From Eubacteriales bacterium (GTDB lineage: Bacteria; Bacillota_A; Clostridia; Christensenellales; Aristaeellaceae): a DNA stretch of 5,894 nt. The DNA is taken from contig JAUMYC010000153.1 of NCBI GenBank assembly GCA_030528845.1, positions 1 to 5,894 on the forward strand, read 5' to 3'. Below are positions 1 to 5,894 of the stretch, one piece after another (positions within the stretch are counted from its first letter, which is position 1; the number at the start of each line of letters is the position of its first letter). A program made the position numbers and the translations under genes. The notes under the pieces are model-generated. The model ran no database searches, was not told the origin of the DNA, and saw nothing but the letters and a program-made list of their open reading frames with translations.

Positions 1-1105
1 AATGTTTGTCGGCATGGGCGCAAGCAAGGTACGCGACCTGTTCAAGCAGGCCAAGGAAAAAGCGCCCTGCATCGTGTTCATCGATGAGATCGACGCCATC
101 GGCAAGAAGCGTGACGGCCACGTCGGCGGCAACGATGAACGCGAGCAGACGCTCAATCAGCTGCTGACCGAAATGGACGGCTTCGAGGGCAATAACGGCG
201 TCATGATCTTAGCCGCTTCCAACCGCCCCGAGTCCCTTGACCCCGCGCTGACCCGTCCGGGGCGCTTTGACCGCCGCATCCCCGTGGAGCTTCCGGATCT
301 GGAAGGCCGCACCAAGATCCTGCAGGTCCACGCCAAGAAGATCAAGGTGGATCCGAGCGTTGATTTCGGCAAGGTCGCCCGCGTGGCCTCCGGCGCTTCC
401 GGCGCAGAACTGGCCAACATCGTCAACGAAGCCGCTCTGCGCGCTGTGCGCGACGGACGCAGCATGGCGACTCAGGCCGATCTGGAGGAGAGCATCGAAG
501 TGGTCATCGCCGGCTATCAGAAGAAGAACGCCATCCTGACCGACAAGGAAAAGCTGATCGTCGCCTATCACGAGATCGGCCATGCGCTGGTGGCGGCCAA
601 GCAGAACAACGCCGCGCCCGTGCAGAAGATCACCATCGTTCCGCGCACCTCCGGCGCACTGGGCTACACAATGCAGGTGGAGGAGGGCAACCACTACCTG
701 ATGACCAAGGAAGAGATCGAAACCAAGATCGCCACCTACACCGGCGGCCGCGCTGCGGAGGAGCTGATCTTCGGCTCGATCACCACCGGCGCAGGGAACG
801 ACATCGAGCAGGCGACCAAGCTGGCCCGCGCCATGATCACGCGCTACGGCATGAGTGAAGAATTCGACATGGTGGCCATGGAAACGGTCACCAATCAGTA
901 TCTGGGCGGCGAGGCTGCCGTGGCCTGTTCCCCCGAGACCCAGCGGCAGATCGACCTGAAGACGGTGGAGATCGTCAAGCGCCAGCACGCACTGGCGACC
1001 GAGATCCTCGCAAAGAACAAGGACAAGCTGGATCAGCTGGCGAAGTTCCTGTACGAAAAGGAGACCATCACCGGCGACGAATTCATGGAGATCCTCAACA
1101 GATAA
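1..1105 (+). CDS. ftsH: ATP-dependent zinc metalloprotease FtsH (5' end cut by the window)
   Basis: FtsH is a membrane-anchored hexameric AAA+ protease that unfolds and degrades membrane and short-lived cytosolic proteins. The 367 visible residues start at the pore-loop motif (FVG, residues 2-4) and run to the natural C-terminus. The first ATG is internal: family members read E-M-F-V-G here, so the start, the transmembrane segments and the Walker A loop lie upstream of the window. Visible motifs are Walker B (IVFIDE, 24-29), the second region of homology with arginine fingers (TRPGR, 84-88), the zinc site HEIGH (190-194, catalytic Glu191) and a probable third zinc ligand, Asp267 in [15 protein letters not shown] replaces the common HEAGH, a variant I associate with clostridial FtsH. 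No key residue is missing, so the enzyme should be active. No terminator directly follows the TAA; transcription probably continues to the hairpin at 1361-1392. Family assignment is very secure. Confidence 0.97.
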   Translation, partial: MFVGMGASKVRDLFKQAKEKAPCIVFIDEIDAIGKKRDGHVGGNDEREQTLNQLLTEMDGFEGNNGVMILAASNRPESLDPALTRPGRFDRRIPVELPDLEGRTKILQVHAKKIKVDPSVDFGKVARVASGASGAELANIVNEAALRAVRDGRSMATQADLEESIEVVIAGYQKKNAILTDKEKLIVAYHEIGHALVAAKQNNAAPVQKITIVPRTSGALGYTMQVEEGNHYLMTKEEIETKIATYTGGRAAEELIFGSITTGAGNDIEQATKLARAMITRYGMSEEFDMVAMETVTNQYLGGEAAVACSPETQRQIDLKTVEIVKRQHALATEILAKNKDKLDQLAKFLYEKETITGDEFMEILNR

Positions 1106-1139
1106 AAAACGGCTTCTCATTCATCAAGCACGAACACAG

Positions 1140-1361
1140 GAAAAACCGCTCGGAGCGGAAGGCCTATGGTCAGAGCATGGCTGAGATGGCGGACACGATG
1201 TATGAGCTGCCCTCTTTGGAAAACACAGCCAAGTGCACCATCGACCGCGACGCCGTGCTCAAGACGGGCAAGCCCACCGTGCTGACCAATCCCCCGGCCA
1301 AGAAGCCGCGCGCCCGCAAGACGGAGGCTATGCCCGCGCCGAAGGCCGCCTATCCTGATAA
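1140..1361 (+). pseudogene. clpX: Decayed 3' remnant of clpX (ClpXP unfoldase), frameshifted
   Basis: The stretch encodes a recognisable ClpX C-terminal domain and nothing upstream of it. In one frame (from 1152) it reads GAEGLWS, matching the ClpX motif GARGLRS. A TGA follows in that frame at 1182. One base over, from the ATG at 1177, it reads MAEMADTMYELPSLENTAKC and continues to a TVLTNPP segment. This matches the ClpX end, which typically reads (I/L)MLDxMYELPS followed by KCxI. The shift of frame therefore falls near 1173-1178. A tandem TGA-TAA at 1356-1361 in the first frame looks like the old stop, just before the terminator; in the second frame translation would run through the terminator hairpin to 1434. 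The AAA+ core, Walker motifs and zinc-binding domain are absent and no good ribosome binding site precedes 1177. It is most likely a non-functional leftover of deletion or recombination. A sequencing or assembly error, or an expressed 85-residue peptide (1177-1434), is possible but less likely. The match is from memory of the family, not from a search. Confidence 0.68.
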
Positions 1362-1392
1362 AAAAGCCCTTCCCTGCCGGGAAGGGCTTTTT
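1361..1392 (+). terminator. Intrinsic terminator after ftsH and the clpX remnant
   Basis: A perfect 14-bp stem (AAAAAGCCCTTCCC at 1361-1374 paired with GGGAAGGGCTTTTT at 1379-1392) encloses the loop TGCC. The right arm ends in a T-run that continues as TTTTTGTTTG. It lies directly behind the tandem stop codons of the clpX remnant, so it was probably the clpX terminator and now ends the ftsH transcript. The A-run on the left arm means it could also work in the reverse direction, but no - strand gene runs into it. Confidence 0.93.
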
Positions 1393-1407
1393 GTTTGCAC
1401 ACGTGTA

Positions 1408-1416
1408 TGCTATAAT
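1408..1416 (+). promoter_or_regulatory. Extended -10 promoter for the GNAT-Nudix pair
   Basis: TGCTATAAT is a perfect extended -10 element (TGnTATAAT) for the housekeeping sigma factor. It lies 33 bases upstream of the acetyltransferase ATG and just after the preceding terminator. No good TTGACA box is present. The best -35 candidates (TTGTTT at 1391, or T-rich sequence at 1388-1394) are weak and overlap the terminator T-run, which fits a promoter relying on the TG extension. Transcription would start near 1422-1424, giving a leader of about 27 bases with no room for a riboswitch. Confidence 0.8.
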
Positions 1417-1449
1417 CCCTTTAGCTTTGGCTGAAAGGATATACGAAGC

Positions 1450-1896
1450 ATGGAAATCAGACGATATGGGATAGACGACATAAAAGCGGCGATGGAATTC
1501 GACAAATTGTGTTTTCCGACAGATTTCTGGAAGGAAGAGGACTGGAAGGACCTGCTGACGGATGAGCGGGCGATCTACTGGGCGCTGTGCGACGGGGAGA
1601 AGCTCGCGGGCGACGTGTTCATTTACAACTGGCAGGGAGAAAAGGACTATGTGAAGATCATGAACATCGCGGTGCATCCGGAGTACAGGGGACGCGGGCT
1701 GGCAAAGATGCTGCTTGGGCATGTGACGACGGAGATGACAAAGACCGGCATGAAGCGCTTCTGCGGCGAGACGCGCGCGGCGAACAGGGCAATGCAGCGG
1801 GTGTTTGCGATGTGCGGCTATGCACTCGATAGGATCGAAGAAGGATATTATGACAATCCGGCGGAGAGCGCATATAAATATGTGCTGCAGAAATAA
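1450..1896 (+). CDS. GNAT-family N-acetyltransferase, RimI-like
   Basis: This 148-residue single-domain protein belongs to the GCN5-related acetyltransferases, which move an acetyl group from acetyl-CoA to an amine. The acetyl-CoA pyrophosphate-binding motif A is clear: VHPEYRGRGLAKMLL at residues 75-89, with the R-x-x-G-x-A signature at 80-85. It is preceded by the beta strand IMNIAV. Motif B follows (ANRAMQRVFAMCGY, 111-124) and the end EGYYDNPAESAYKYVL resembles the YY-x-n-DA end of RimI, which acetylates the N-terminus of ribosomal protein S18. RimI function is plausible but not proven, since many GNATs share this layout and the substrate cannot be read from sequence. The start is supported by AAAGGA at 1434-1439, ten bases before the ATG. 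It is the first gene of a two-gene unit behind its own promoter, 12 bases ahead of the Nudix gene. No signal peptide or membrane segment is visible. Confidence 0.92.
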   Translation: MEIRRYGIDDIKAAMEFDKLCFPTDFWKEEDWKDLLTDERAIYWALCDGEKLAGDVFIYNWQGEKDYVKIMNIAVHPEYRGRGLAKMLLGHVTTEMTKTGMKRFCGETRAANRAMQRVFAMCGYALDRIEEGYYDNPAESAYKYVLQK

Positions 1897-1901
1897 GGAG
1901 G
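1895..1901 (+). promoter_or_regulatory. Strong Shine-Dalgarno of the Nudix gene, overlapping the upstream stop
   Basis: AAGGAGG is a near-perfect anti-Shine-Dalgarno match, seven bases before the ATG at 1909. It overlaps the last two bases of the acetyltransferase TAA, so ribosomes finishing the first gene stop on the site that loads the second. This fixes the Nudix start at 1909 rather than at the next ATG (1924) and suggests translational coupling. Confidence 0.9.
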
Positions 1902-1908
1902 TCAGCAG

Positions 1909-2367
1909 ATGAGCGCAGAGCATATGTTTGTGGTGCGTGTGACCGGTGTTCTGATCGAAGACGGGAAGATCCTTCTGGTGCAGCAGAAGCTCAGCGAGAA
2001 GCGTAACTGGTCTTTGCCGGGCGGCAAGCTGGAATGCGGCGAGACGCTGGAACAGGGGCTTGTGCGCGAAATGAAAGAGGAGACCGGGCTGGACGTGGAG
2101 ATTGATCGGCTAATGTATGTGTGCGACGCGAACGCGAGCGGAAACCGGCTCCTGCACATCACCTTCCTTCTGAAACGGACGAACGGCAGCCTCCAACTGC
2201 ACACGAATGAGTTTGACGAAAACCCGATCAACGACGTCCGCTTCGTTCCTTTGAGCGAACCGGAAGACTACGGCTTTTCCGAAAAATTCCGCCGCCTTGC
2301 GGAAAACGGCTTCCCGGGATCCGGGAATTACATGGGCGACAAGACGAACATCGGTTTGGGGATATAA
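1909..2367 (+). CDS. Nudix hydrolase
   Basis: Nudix enzymes hydrolyse nucleoside diphosphates linked to another moiety, often to remove damaged or excess nucleotides, using divalent metal ions. The 152-residue protein carries a complete Nudix box, G-x5-E-x7-R-E-U-x-E-E-x-G-U, running from Gly39 to Leu61, with the metal-binding R53-E54 and E57-E58 intact. An N-terminal strand (FVVRVTGVLIEDGKILLVQQ) and the WSLPGGK lead-in at 34-40 are typical. After the fold the protein ends in FRRLAENGFPGSGNYMGDKT and a short NIGL segment. This kind of tail I recall from a group of Firmicutes Nudix proteins, so the length looks complete. The substrate (8-oxo-dGTP, ADP-ribose, NADH, other) cannot be assigned. 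The gene is 12 bases behind the acetyltransferase and probably co-transcribed with it. It converges on the arginine operon, with the shared hairpin at 2470-2500 about 100 bases downstream. Confidence 0.95.
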   Translation: MSAEHMFVVRVTGVLIEDGKILLVQQKLSEKRNWSLPGGKLECGETLEQGLVREMKEETGLDVEIDRLMYVCDANASGNRLLHITFLLKRTNGSLQLHTNEFDENPINDVRFVPLSEPEDYGFSEKFRRLAENGFPGSGNYMGDKTNIGLGI

Positions 2368-2469
2368 TTTCCGAAGAGGGGGAACGCGTGCTGCTTTGGC
2401 CGGCAGCGACGCTCGTTCTTCCGCCGCCGTCGGGTCTGCTTCCGGACGGAACGCCTCTTATAACAAACA

Positions 2470-2500
2470 AAAGAGCCGGAGCAAAGCGCTCCGGCTCTTT
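2470..2500 (-). terminator. Terminator of the argGHF operon, possibly bidirectional
   Basis: A perfect 13-bp stem (AAAGAGCCGGAGC at 2470-2482 paired with GCTCCGGCTCTTT at 2488-2500) has a five-base loop. On the - strand the hairpin follows the argF stop by 13 bases and runs into a T-rich tail (TTTGTTTGTTATAA), the form of an intrinsic terminator. On the + strand only a TTTG tail follows, so termination of the Nudix transcript is possible but weaker. The rest of the convergent gap (2368-2469) holds no gene or repeat that I can support. Confidence 0.9.
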
Positions 2501-2513
2501 GTGTATGCTGCTG

Positions 2514-3506
2514 TTACATGGTGGCGGCGATGACGGCCTTGATGGTGTGCATGCGGTTTTCCGCCTCGTCGAACACCACGGACTGCGGCCCTTCGAAGAC
2601 CTCGTCGCTCACTTCCATATAGGTGCGTCCGAAGCGCTCGCCCATCTCCTTGCCGATGGTGGTCTTCATATCGTGGAAGGCGGGCAGGCAATGCATGAAG
2701 ATGGCCTGTTCGCCCGCCGCGTCCATGAGCTCCTTGGTGACGGAATAGGGCGCGAGCTGCGCGATGCGCTCTTCCCAGATCTCGACCGGCTCGCCCATGG
2801 AGACCCACACGTCGGTGTAGAGCACGTCGGCGCCCTTGACAGCCTCCATCGGATCCTCGATGAAGCTGAGCGTCGCGCCGGTCTCGGCGGCGCATTTTTC
2901 GCATTCGGCCACGAGAGCGGCCTCCGGGAAATACGCCTTGGGCGCGCAGGCGACGAAATGCATGCCCAGCTTGGCGCAGCCGACCATGAGCGAATTGCCC
3001 ATGTTGTAGCGCGCATCGCCGAAATAGACGAGCTTTTTGCCCTGCAGAGAGCCCAGATGCTCCTGAATGGTGAGCATGTCGGCGAGGATCTGCGTGGGAT
3101 GGAATTCGTTGGTCAGGCCGTTCCAGACCGGCACGCCCGCATACTTGGCCAGCTCCTCGACCCGCTCCTGTCCGAAGCCGCGATACTCGATGCCGTCGTA
3201 CATGCGGCCGAGCACGCGCGCGGTATCGGCGATGGATTCCTTCTTGCCGATCTGCGAGGCGGAGGGATCGAGATAGGTGGAAGAAGCGCCAAGATCCGCA
3301 GCGGCGACTTCGAACGCACAGCGGGTGCGCGTGGAGGTCTTTTCAAAAATGAGCGCGATGTTCTTGCCGCGCAGCTCGTCGTGCGGGATCCCGGCCTTTT
3401 TCTTGGCCTTGAGCTCGGCGGCGAGGGCGATCAGCCCCTTGATCTCGTCGGTGGTAAAGTCGAGCAGCTTGAGAAAATGCCTGCCCTTGAGTTCGTGCAT
3501 CTGCAT
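2514..3506 (-). CDS. argF: Ornithine carbamoyltransferase (ArgI/ArcB-like type)
   Basis: The enzyme joins ornithine and carbamoyl phosphate to give citrulline and phosphate, the sixth step of arginine synthesis, in the cytosol. The 330 residues match the family's usual length. Carbamoyl-phosphate-binding STRTR is at residues 58-62, FHPTQ at 135-139, the ornithine-binding DVWVSMGE loop at 232-239 and the catalytic HCLP with Cys273 at 272-275. The pattern [11 protein letters not shown] (163-173) together with VSMGE, LPAFHD and the [10 protein letters not shown] end places it in the longer subgroup that includes E. coli ArgI and Pseudomonas ArcB, rather than the short Bacillus ArgF type. ArcB is catabolic, but the argG-argH neighbours argue for a biosynthetic role. 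The start at 3506 is chosen because AGAGAGGGG lies ten bases upstream; a second ATG at 3500 would be too far from it. It is the last gene of the operon, 38 bases after argH and just before a terminator. Confidence 0.96.
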   Translation of the reverse strand: MQMHELKGRHFLKLLDFTTDEIKGLIALAAELKAKKKAGIPHDELRGKNIALIFEKTSTRTRCAFEVAAADLGASSTYLDPSASQIGKKESIADTARVLGRMYDGIEYRGFGQERVEELAKYAGVPVWNGLTNEFHPTQILADMLTIQEHLGSLQGKKLVYFGDARYNMGNSLMVGCAKLGMHFVACAPKAYFPEAALVAECEKCAAETGATLSFIEDPMEAVKGADVLYTDVWVSMGEPVEIWEERIAQLAPYSVTKELMDAAGEQAIFMHCLPAFHDMKTTIGKEMGERFGRTYMEVSDEVFEGPQSVVFDEAENRMHTIKAVIAATM

Positions 3507-3516
3507 ATTCGGATAA

Positions 3517-3525
3517 CCCCTCTCT
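3517..3525 (-). promoter_or_regulatory. Ribosome binding site of argF
   Basis: On the - strand AGAGAGGGG stands ten bases before the ATG at 3506. It decides between two close in-frame ATG codons (3506 and 3500) and rules out the long upstream extension of the frame into argH. The 38-base gap between argH and argF holds this site and no promoter or hairpin, which supports co-transcription. Confidence 0.7.
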
Positions 3526-3544
3526 GTGTTTGGGTGTGGTTTCG

Positions 3545-4921
3545 TTATTCGGCGATCAGCCCGTTGAGCCATTCGATCTGCCTGAGAACGGCCTCCTTGC
3601 CGGTGCCGCCCTCGCTGTTGCGCTTGTCCACGCACACGACGAGGTCGATGGCCTCGAAGAGGTCTTCGTCGAAGAGCTCGCTCAGCTGCCGATAGCGCTC
3701 CAGCGGAACGGTCTCGAGCACCTTGTGCTCCTTCACGCACTCGCCCACCAGCGTGCCGACGATCTTGTAGGCCGCGCGGAAGGGCATGCCCTTTTTGACC
3801 AGATAATCGGCCAGATCGGTCGCGTTGATGAAGCCCTCCTGCGCCGCGCGCAGCATGCTCTCTTTGTTGGTGCGCATGGTCTCGAGCATAGGCGTGAAGA
3901 CGTCGAGGCACTGCTTGACGGTGTCGATGGCGTCGAAGATGGCCTCCTTGTCCTCCTGCATGTCCTTATTATAGGCCAGCGGCAGGCCCTTGAGCATGGT
4001 CAGCGTGCCCATGAGGTCGCCGTAGACGCGGCCGGTCTTACCGCGCACGAGCTCGGCCATGTCGGAATTCTTCTTCTGCGGCATGATGGACGAACCGGTG
4101 GTGAAGGCGTCGTCGAGCTCCACAAAGCGGAATTCCCAGCTCGACCAGAGGATGATCTCCTCGGAGAAGCGGGAGAGGTGCATCATGATGAGCGAGAGCG
4201 CGGAGAGGATCTCCACGCAGAAGTCGCGGTCGGACACGGCGTCGATGGAATTGCGGGACACGCCGCAAAAGCCGAGCGCCTTTGCGGTCATGCCGCGGTC
4301 GGTGGCGTAGGTGGTGCCGGCCAGCGCGCACGCGCCCAGCGGAGATTCGTTCATACGGGCCGCAGCGTCGCTCAGGCGGGTGATGTCGCGCGAGAACATC
4401 ATGGCATAGGCCAGCAGATGCTGCGCAAAGCGGATGGGCTGCGCGCGCTGCAGGTGGGTGTAGCCCGGCAGGATGGCGTCCACGTTCGCCTCGGCCTGCT
4501 TTGCGATGACGCGAAGCAGCCCCTTGAGCATCCCGGCGATCGCGGCGCATTCGTCTCGCAGATACATGCGCAGGTCCAGCGCCACCTGATCGTTTCGGGA
4601 GCGCGCGGTGTGCAGCCTCTTGCCCACATCGCCGATGCGCTCGGTGAGCACCTGCTCGACGTACATATGGATATCCTCGGCCATGGGGTCGATGGCCAGC
4701 GCGCCGGAGTCGAGATCGGCCAAAATGCCCTCCAGCCCGGCGACGATGGCGTCGCGGTCGGATTCGGTGATGATATCGCAGGCGGCGAGCATGGCGGCGT
4801 GGGCCATGGAGCCGGTGATATCCTGCCTGTACATGCGCTGGTCGACAGCGATGGACGAGTTGAAATCGTCCGCGATCTGGTCTGTTTCCTTACCGGCACG
4901 GCCGGCCCAAAGCTTTGCCAT
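3545..4921 (-). CDS. argH: Argininosuccinate lyase
   Basis: The enzyme splits argininosuccinate into arginine and fumarate, the last step of arginine synthesis, acting as a cytosolic homotetramer of the fumarase/aspartase superfamily. The 458 residues equal the normal length. The start MAKLWAGR is typical. HTARSRNDQ is at 104-112, YTHLQRAQP with the active-site His156 at 154-162, and the superfamily signature [10 protein letters not shown] at 276-285, holding the catalytic serine. The C-terminal GGTG (438-441) is also in place. PQKKNSD replaces the commoner PQKKNPD, a variant I associate with Clostridia. The start at 4921 follows GGAAAGGA by ten bases. An out-of-frame ATG at 4929 lies only two bases from that site and is unlikely to be used. 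The gene sits between argG (107 bases upstream, with a hairpin in the gap) and argF (38 bases downstream). All catalytic motifs look intact. Confidence 0.98.
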   Translation of the reverse strand: MAKLWAGRAGKETDQIADDFNSSIAVDQRMYRQDITGSMAHAAMLAACDIITESDRDAIVAGLEGILADLDSGALAIDPMAEDIHMYVEQVLTERIGDVGKRLHTARSRNDQVALDLRMYLRDECAAIAGMLKGLLRVIAKQAEANVDAILPGYTHLQRAQPIRFAQHLLAYAMMFSRDITRLSDAAARMNESPLGACALAGTTYATDRGMTAKALGFCGVSRNSIDAVSDRDFCVEILSALSLIMMHLSRFSEEIILWSSWEFRFVELDDAFTTGSSIMPQKKNSDMAELVRGKTGRVYGDLMGTLTMLKGLPLAYNKDMQEDKEAIFDAIDTVKQCLDVFTPMLETMRTNKESMLRAAQEGFINATDLADYLVKKGMPFRAAYKIVGTLVGECVKEHKVLETVPLERYRQLSELFDEDLFEAIDLVVCVDKRNSEGGTGKEAVLRQIEWLNGLIAE

Positions 4922-4931
4922 GGATGCATTT

Positions 4932-4939
4932 TCCTTTCC
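4932..4939 (-). promoter_or_regulatory. Ribosome binding site of argH
   Basis: GGAAAGGA on the - strand precedes the chosen ATG (4921) by ten bases. It supports the MAKLWAGR start over the longer open frame, which continues upstream through the intergenic hairpin into argG and has no family similarity there. Confidence 0.75.
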
Positions 4940-4972
4940 GGATGAGAATACTCTGCATAAATAAATGGGTAC

Positions 4973-5002
4973 GCCCCGCCGGAGGGCTCCCTCCGACGGG
5001 GC
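4973..5002 (-). terminator. Terminator-like hairpin between argG and argH
   Basis: GCCCCGCCGGAGG (4973-4985) pairs with CCTCCGACGGGGC (4990-5002) around a four-base loop. One position is a C-A mismatch on + strand RNA but a G-U pair on - strand RNA, so the fold is uninterrupted only in the direction of the arg genes. It begins 26 bases after the argG stop. The following - strand sequence is GTACCCATTTATTTATG, A/T-rich but without a true T-run. It may be a leaky terminator, a 3' end stabiliser for argG mRNA or an RNA-processing site that sets unequal argG and argHF levels. The hairpin is certain; the terminator label is tentative. Confidence 0.6.
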
Positions 5003-5028
5003 TGTAAAAAGCATTGAAAAGAGGCGGC

Positions 5029-5894
5029 TTAGGCCTTGCCGTTCTTGGCGTTGACCTGCGCCTGCACCTTGATCGGCAGACCGAACAGGGTGATGAAGCC
5101 GGCGGCGTCGGCCTGGTTGTAGACTTCGTCCTCGCCGAAGGTCGCGATCTCCTCGGAATAGAGGGAGTAGTCGGACCAGACGCCGGCGTTGATCATGTTG
5201 CCCTTGTAGAGCTTGAGGCGGACCTTGCCGGTCACGTTTTCCATCAGGGAATCGACAAAGGCGGAGAGCGCCTTGCGCAGGGGGGTGTACCACTGGCCGT
5301 TATACACGAGCTCGGCAAAGCACACGGAGAGCTCCTGCTTCTTGTGGGCGGCGTACTTGTCGAGGCAGATGGTCTCGAGCACGTTGAGCGCCTTGTAGAG
5401 GATCGCTCCGCCGGGGGTCTCATACACGCCGCGGCACTTCATGCCCACGAGGCGGTTTTCGACGATGTCGAGCAGGCCGATGCCGTTGGCGCCGCCGAGC
5501 TCGTTGAGCTTGAGAACGATCTCCTTCTGGCTCATCTTCTCGCCGTCCAGAGCGACCGGAACGCCCTGTTCGAAATCAAGGGTGACATACGTGGGGGTGT
5601 CGGGCGCCTGCATGGGAGAAACGCCCATCTCCAGGAAGCCTTCCTTCTCGTAGAGCGGCTCGTTGCCGGTGTCTTCCAGATCGAGGCCTTCATGGCTCAG
5701 GTGCCAGAGGTTCTTGTCCTTGGAATAGTTGGTCTCGCGGGTGATCTTCAGCGGGATGTTGTGCGCCTCGGCATAGTCGATCTCCTCGTCGCGGGACTTG
5801 ATATCCCACTCACGCCACGGGGCGATGACGGGCATATCCGGAGCGAAGGCCTTGATGGTCAGCTCGAAGCGGACCTGATCGTTGCCCTTGCCGG
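5029..5894 (-). CDS. argG: Argininosuccinate synthase (5' end outside the window)
   Basis: The enzyme condenses citrulline and aspartate with ATP to argininosuccinate, AMP and pyrophosphate, the step before ArgH. The window holds the C-terminal 287 residues of a protein that is usually about 400 long. The frame is open to the window edge, so the internal ATG at 5835 is not the start. The visible part opens with the family hallmark [10 protein letters not shown] (the preceding T or S is cut), followed by [20 protein letters not shown], the [20 protein letters not shown] segment and the ETPGGAIL substrate loop. The P-loop-like nucleotide site (SGGLDTS region) lies outside. The fragment ends at a natural TAA after a lysine-containing tail (NAKNGKA). 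It is the first visible gene of the argG-argH-argF run on the - strand, so the operon promoter and any ArgR site in front of argG would lie beyond 5894. No frameshift or missing motif is seen. Confidence 0.98.
   Translation of the reverse strand, partial: GKGNDQVRFELTIKAFAPDMPVIAPWREWDIKSRDEEIDYAEAHNIPLKITRETNYSKDKNLWHLSHEGLDLEDTGNEPLYEKEGFLEMGVSPMQAPDTPTYVTLDFEQGVPVALDGEKMSQKEIVLKLNELGGANGIGLLDIVENRLVGMKCRGVYETPGGAILYKALNVLETICLDKYAAHKKQELSVCFAELVYNGQWYTPLRKALSAFVDSLMENVTGKVRLKLYKGNMINAGVWSDYSLYSEEIATFGEDEVYNQADAAGFITLFGLPIKVQAQVNAKNGKA

Noticed and set aside
209..1120. 303-codon open frame on the - strand opposite ftsH
   Set aside because: ftsH is certain here, and the reverse frame has no recognisable domain and no ribosome binding site of note.
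1140..1160. Short hairpin CCGCT-cgg-AGCGG with a T-run on the - strand
   Set aside because: The stem is only 5 bp, no - strand gene ends there, and the bases are explained as part of the clpX remnant.
1117..1923. 268-codon open frame on the - strand across the clpX remnant and GNAT gene
   Set aside because: It crosses a terminator, a promoter and a clear GNAT gene on the other strand; the protein shows no domain.
2371..2460. Possible C-terminal extension or small gene after the Nudix stop
   Set aside because: The Nudix protein already ends with a family-like tail, and no frame in this gap has a ribosome binding site or a recognisable protein.
2388..3695. 435-codon open frame on the + strand opposite argF
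   Set aside because: It lies antisense to a gene with full catalytic motifs, has no family resemblance and repetitive GC-driven composition. It is a codon-bias shadow.
4927..4929. Alternative upstream ATG for argH on the - strand
   Set aside because: It is out of frame with argH and only two bases from the Shine-Dalgarno, too close for initiation.
3530..4945. 471-codon open frame on the + strand opposite argH
   Set aside because: Same reason: antisense to an intact argH, composition rich in H, A, G, V and D, as expected from the reverse of GC-rich coding sequence.
4952..4969. ARG-box-like sequence TCTGCATAAATAAATGGG upstream of argH
   Set aside because: The left half fits the ArgR consensus (TNTGAATWWWWATTCA) well, but the right half does not, so this may be chance in an A/T-rich patch. 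The true operator would be expected before argG, outside the window.

Overview
This is a GC-rich bacterial chromosomal segment. The clostridial-looking FtsH (HEIGH zinc motif), the argininosuccinate lyase variant PQKKNSD, the strong AGGAGG-type ribosome binding sites and the style of the terminators all suggest a GC-rich, probably uncultured member of the Clostridia (Bacillota). That placement is an inference from protein flavour and composition, not from a marker gene.

The window has two convergent halves. On the + strand (1-2367) there is the 3' two thirds of ftsH, a decayed 3' remnant of clpX with a strong intrinsic terminator, and then a new promoter with a perfect extended -10. That promoter reads a two-gene unit: a RimI-like GNAT N-acetyltransferase and a Nudix hydrolase. 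On the - strand (5894-2514) lies an arginine biosynthesis operon in the order argG (5' end outside the window), argH, argF. A terminator hairpin at 2470-2500 sits between the two halves. It carries a U-rich tail in the argF direction and may also stop + strand transcripts.

Functionally, argF, argG and argH are the last three steps of arginine synthesis: ornithine plus carbamoyl phosphate to citrulline, then to argininosuccinate, then to arginine and fumarate. FtsH is a membrane-anchored AAA+ zinc protease. ClpX is the AAA+ unfoldase of ClpXP, so the 5' part of the window looks like a former protein quality control locus in which only the tail of clpX survives. The GNAT and Nudix genes are probably housekeeping enzymes, and their substrates cannot be read from sequence.

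I see no new defence system, CRISPR array, mobile element or RNA gene. The most unusual feature is the frameshifted clpX tail between ftsH and its terminator. Next in interest is a long hairpin without a clean U-run in the argG-argH gap.
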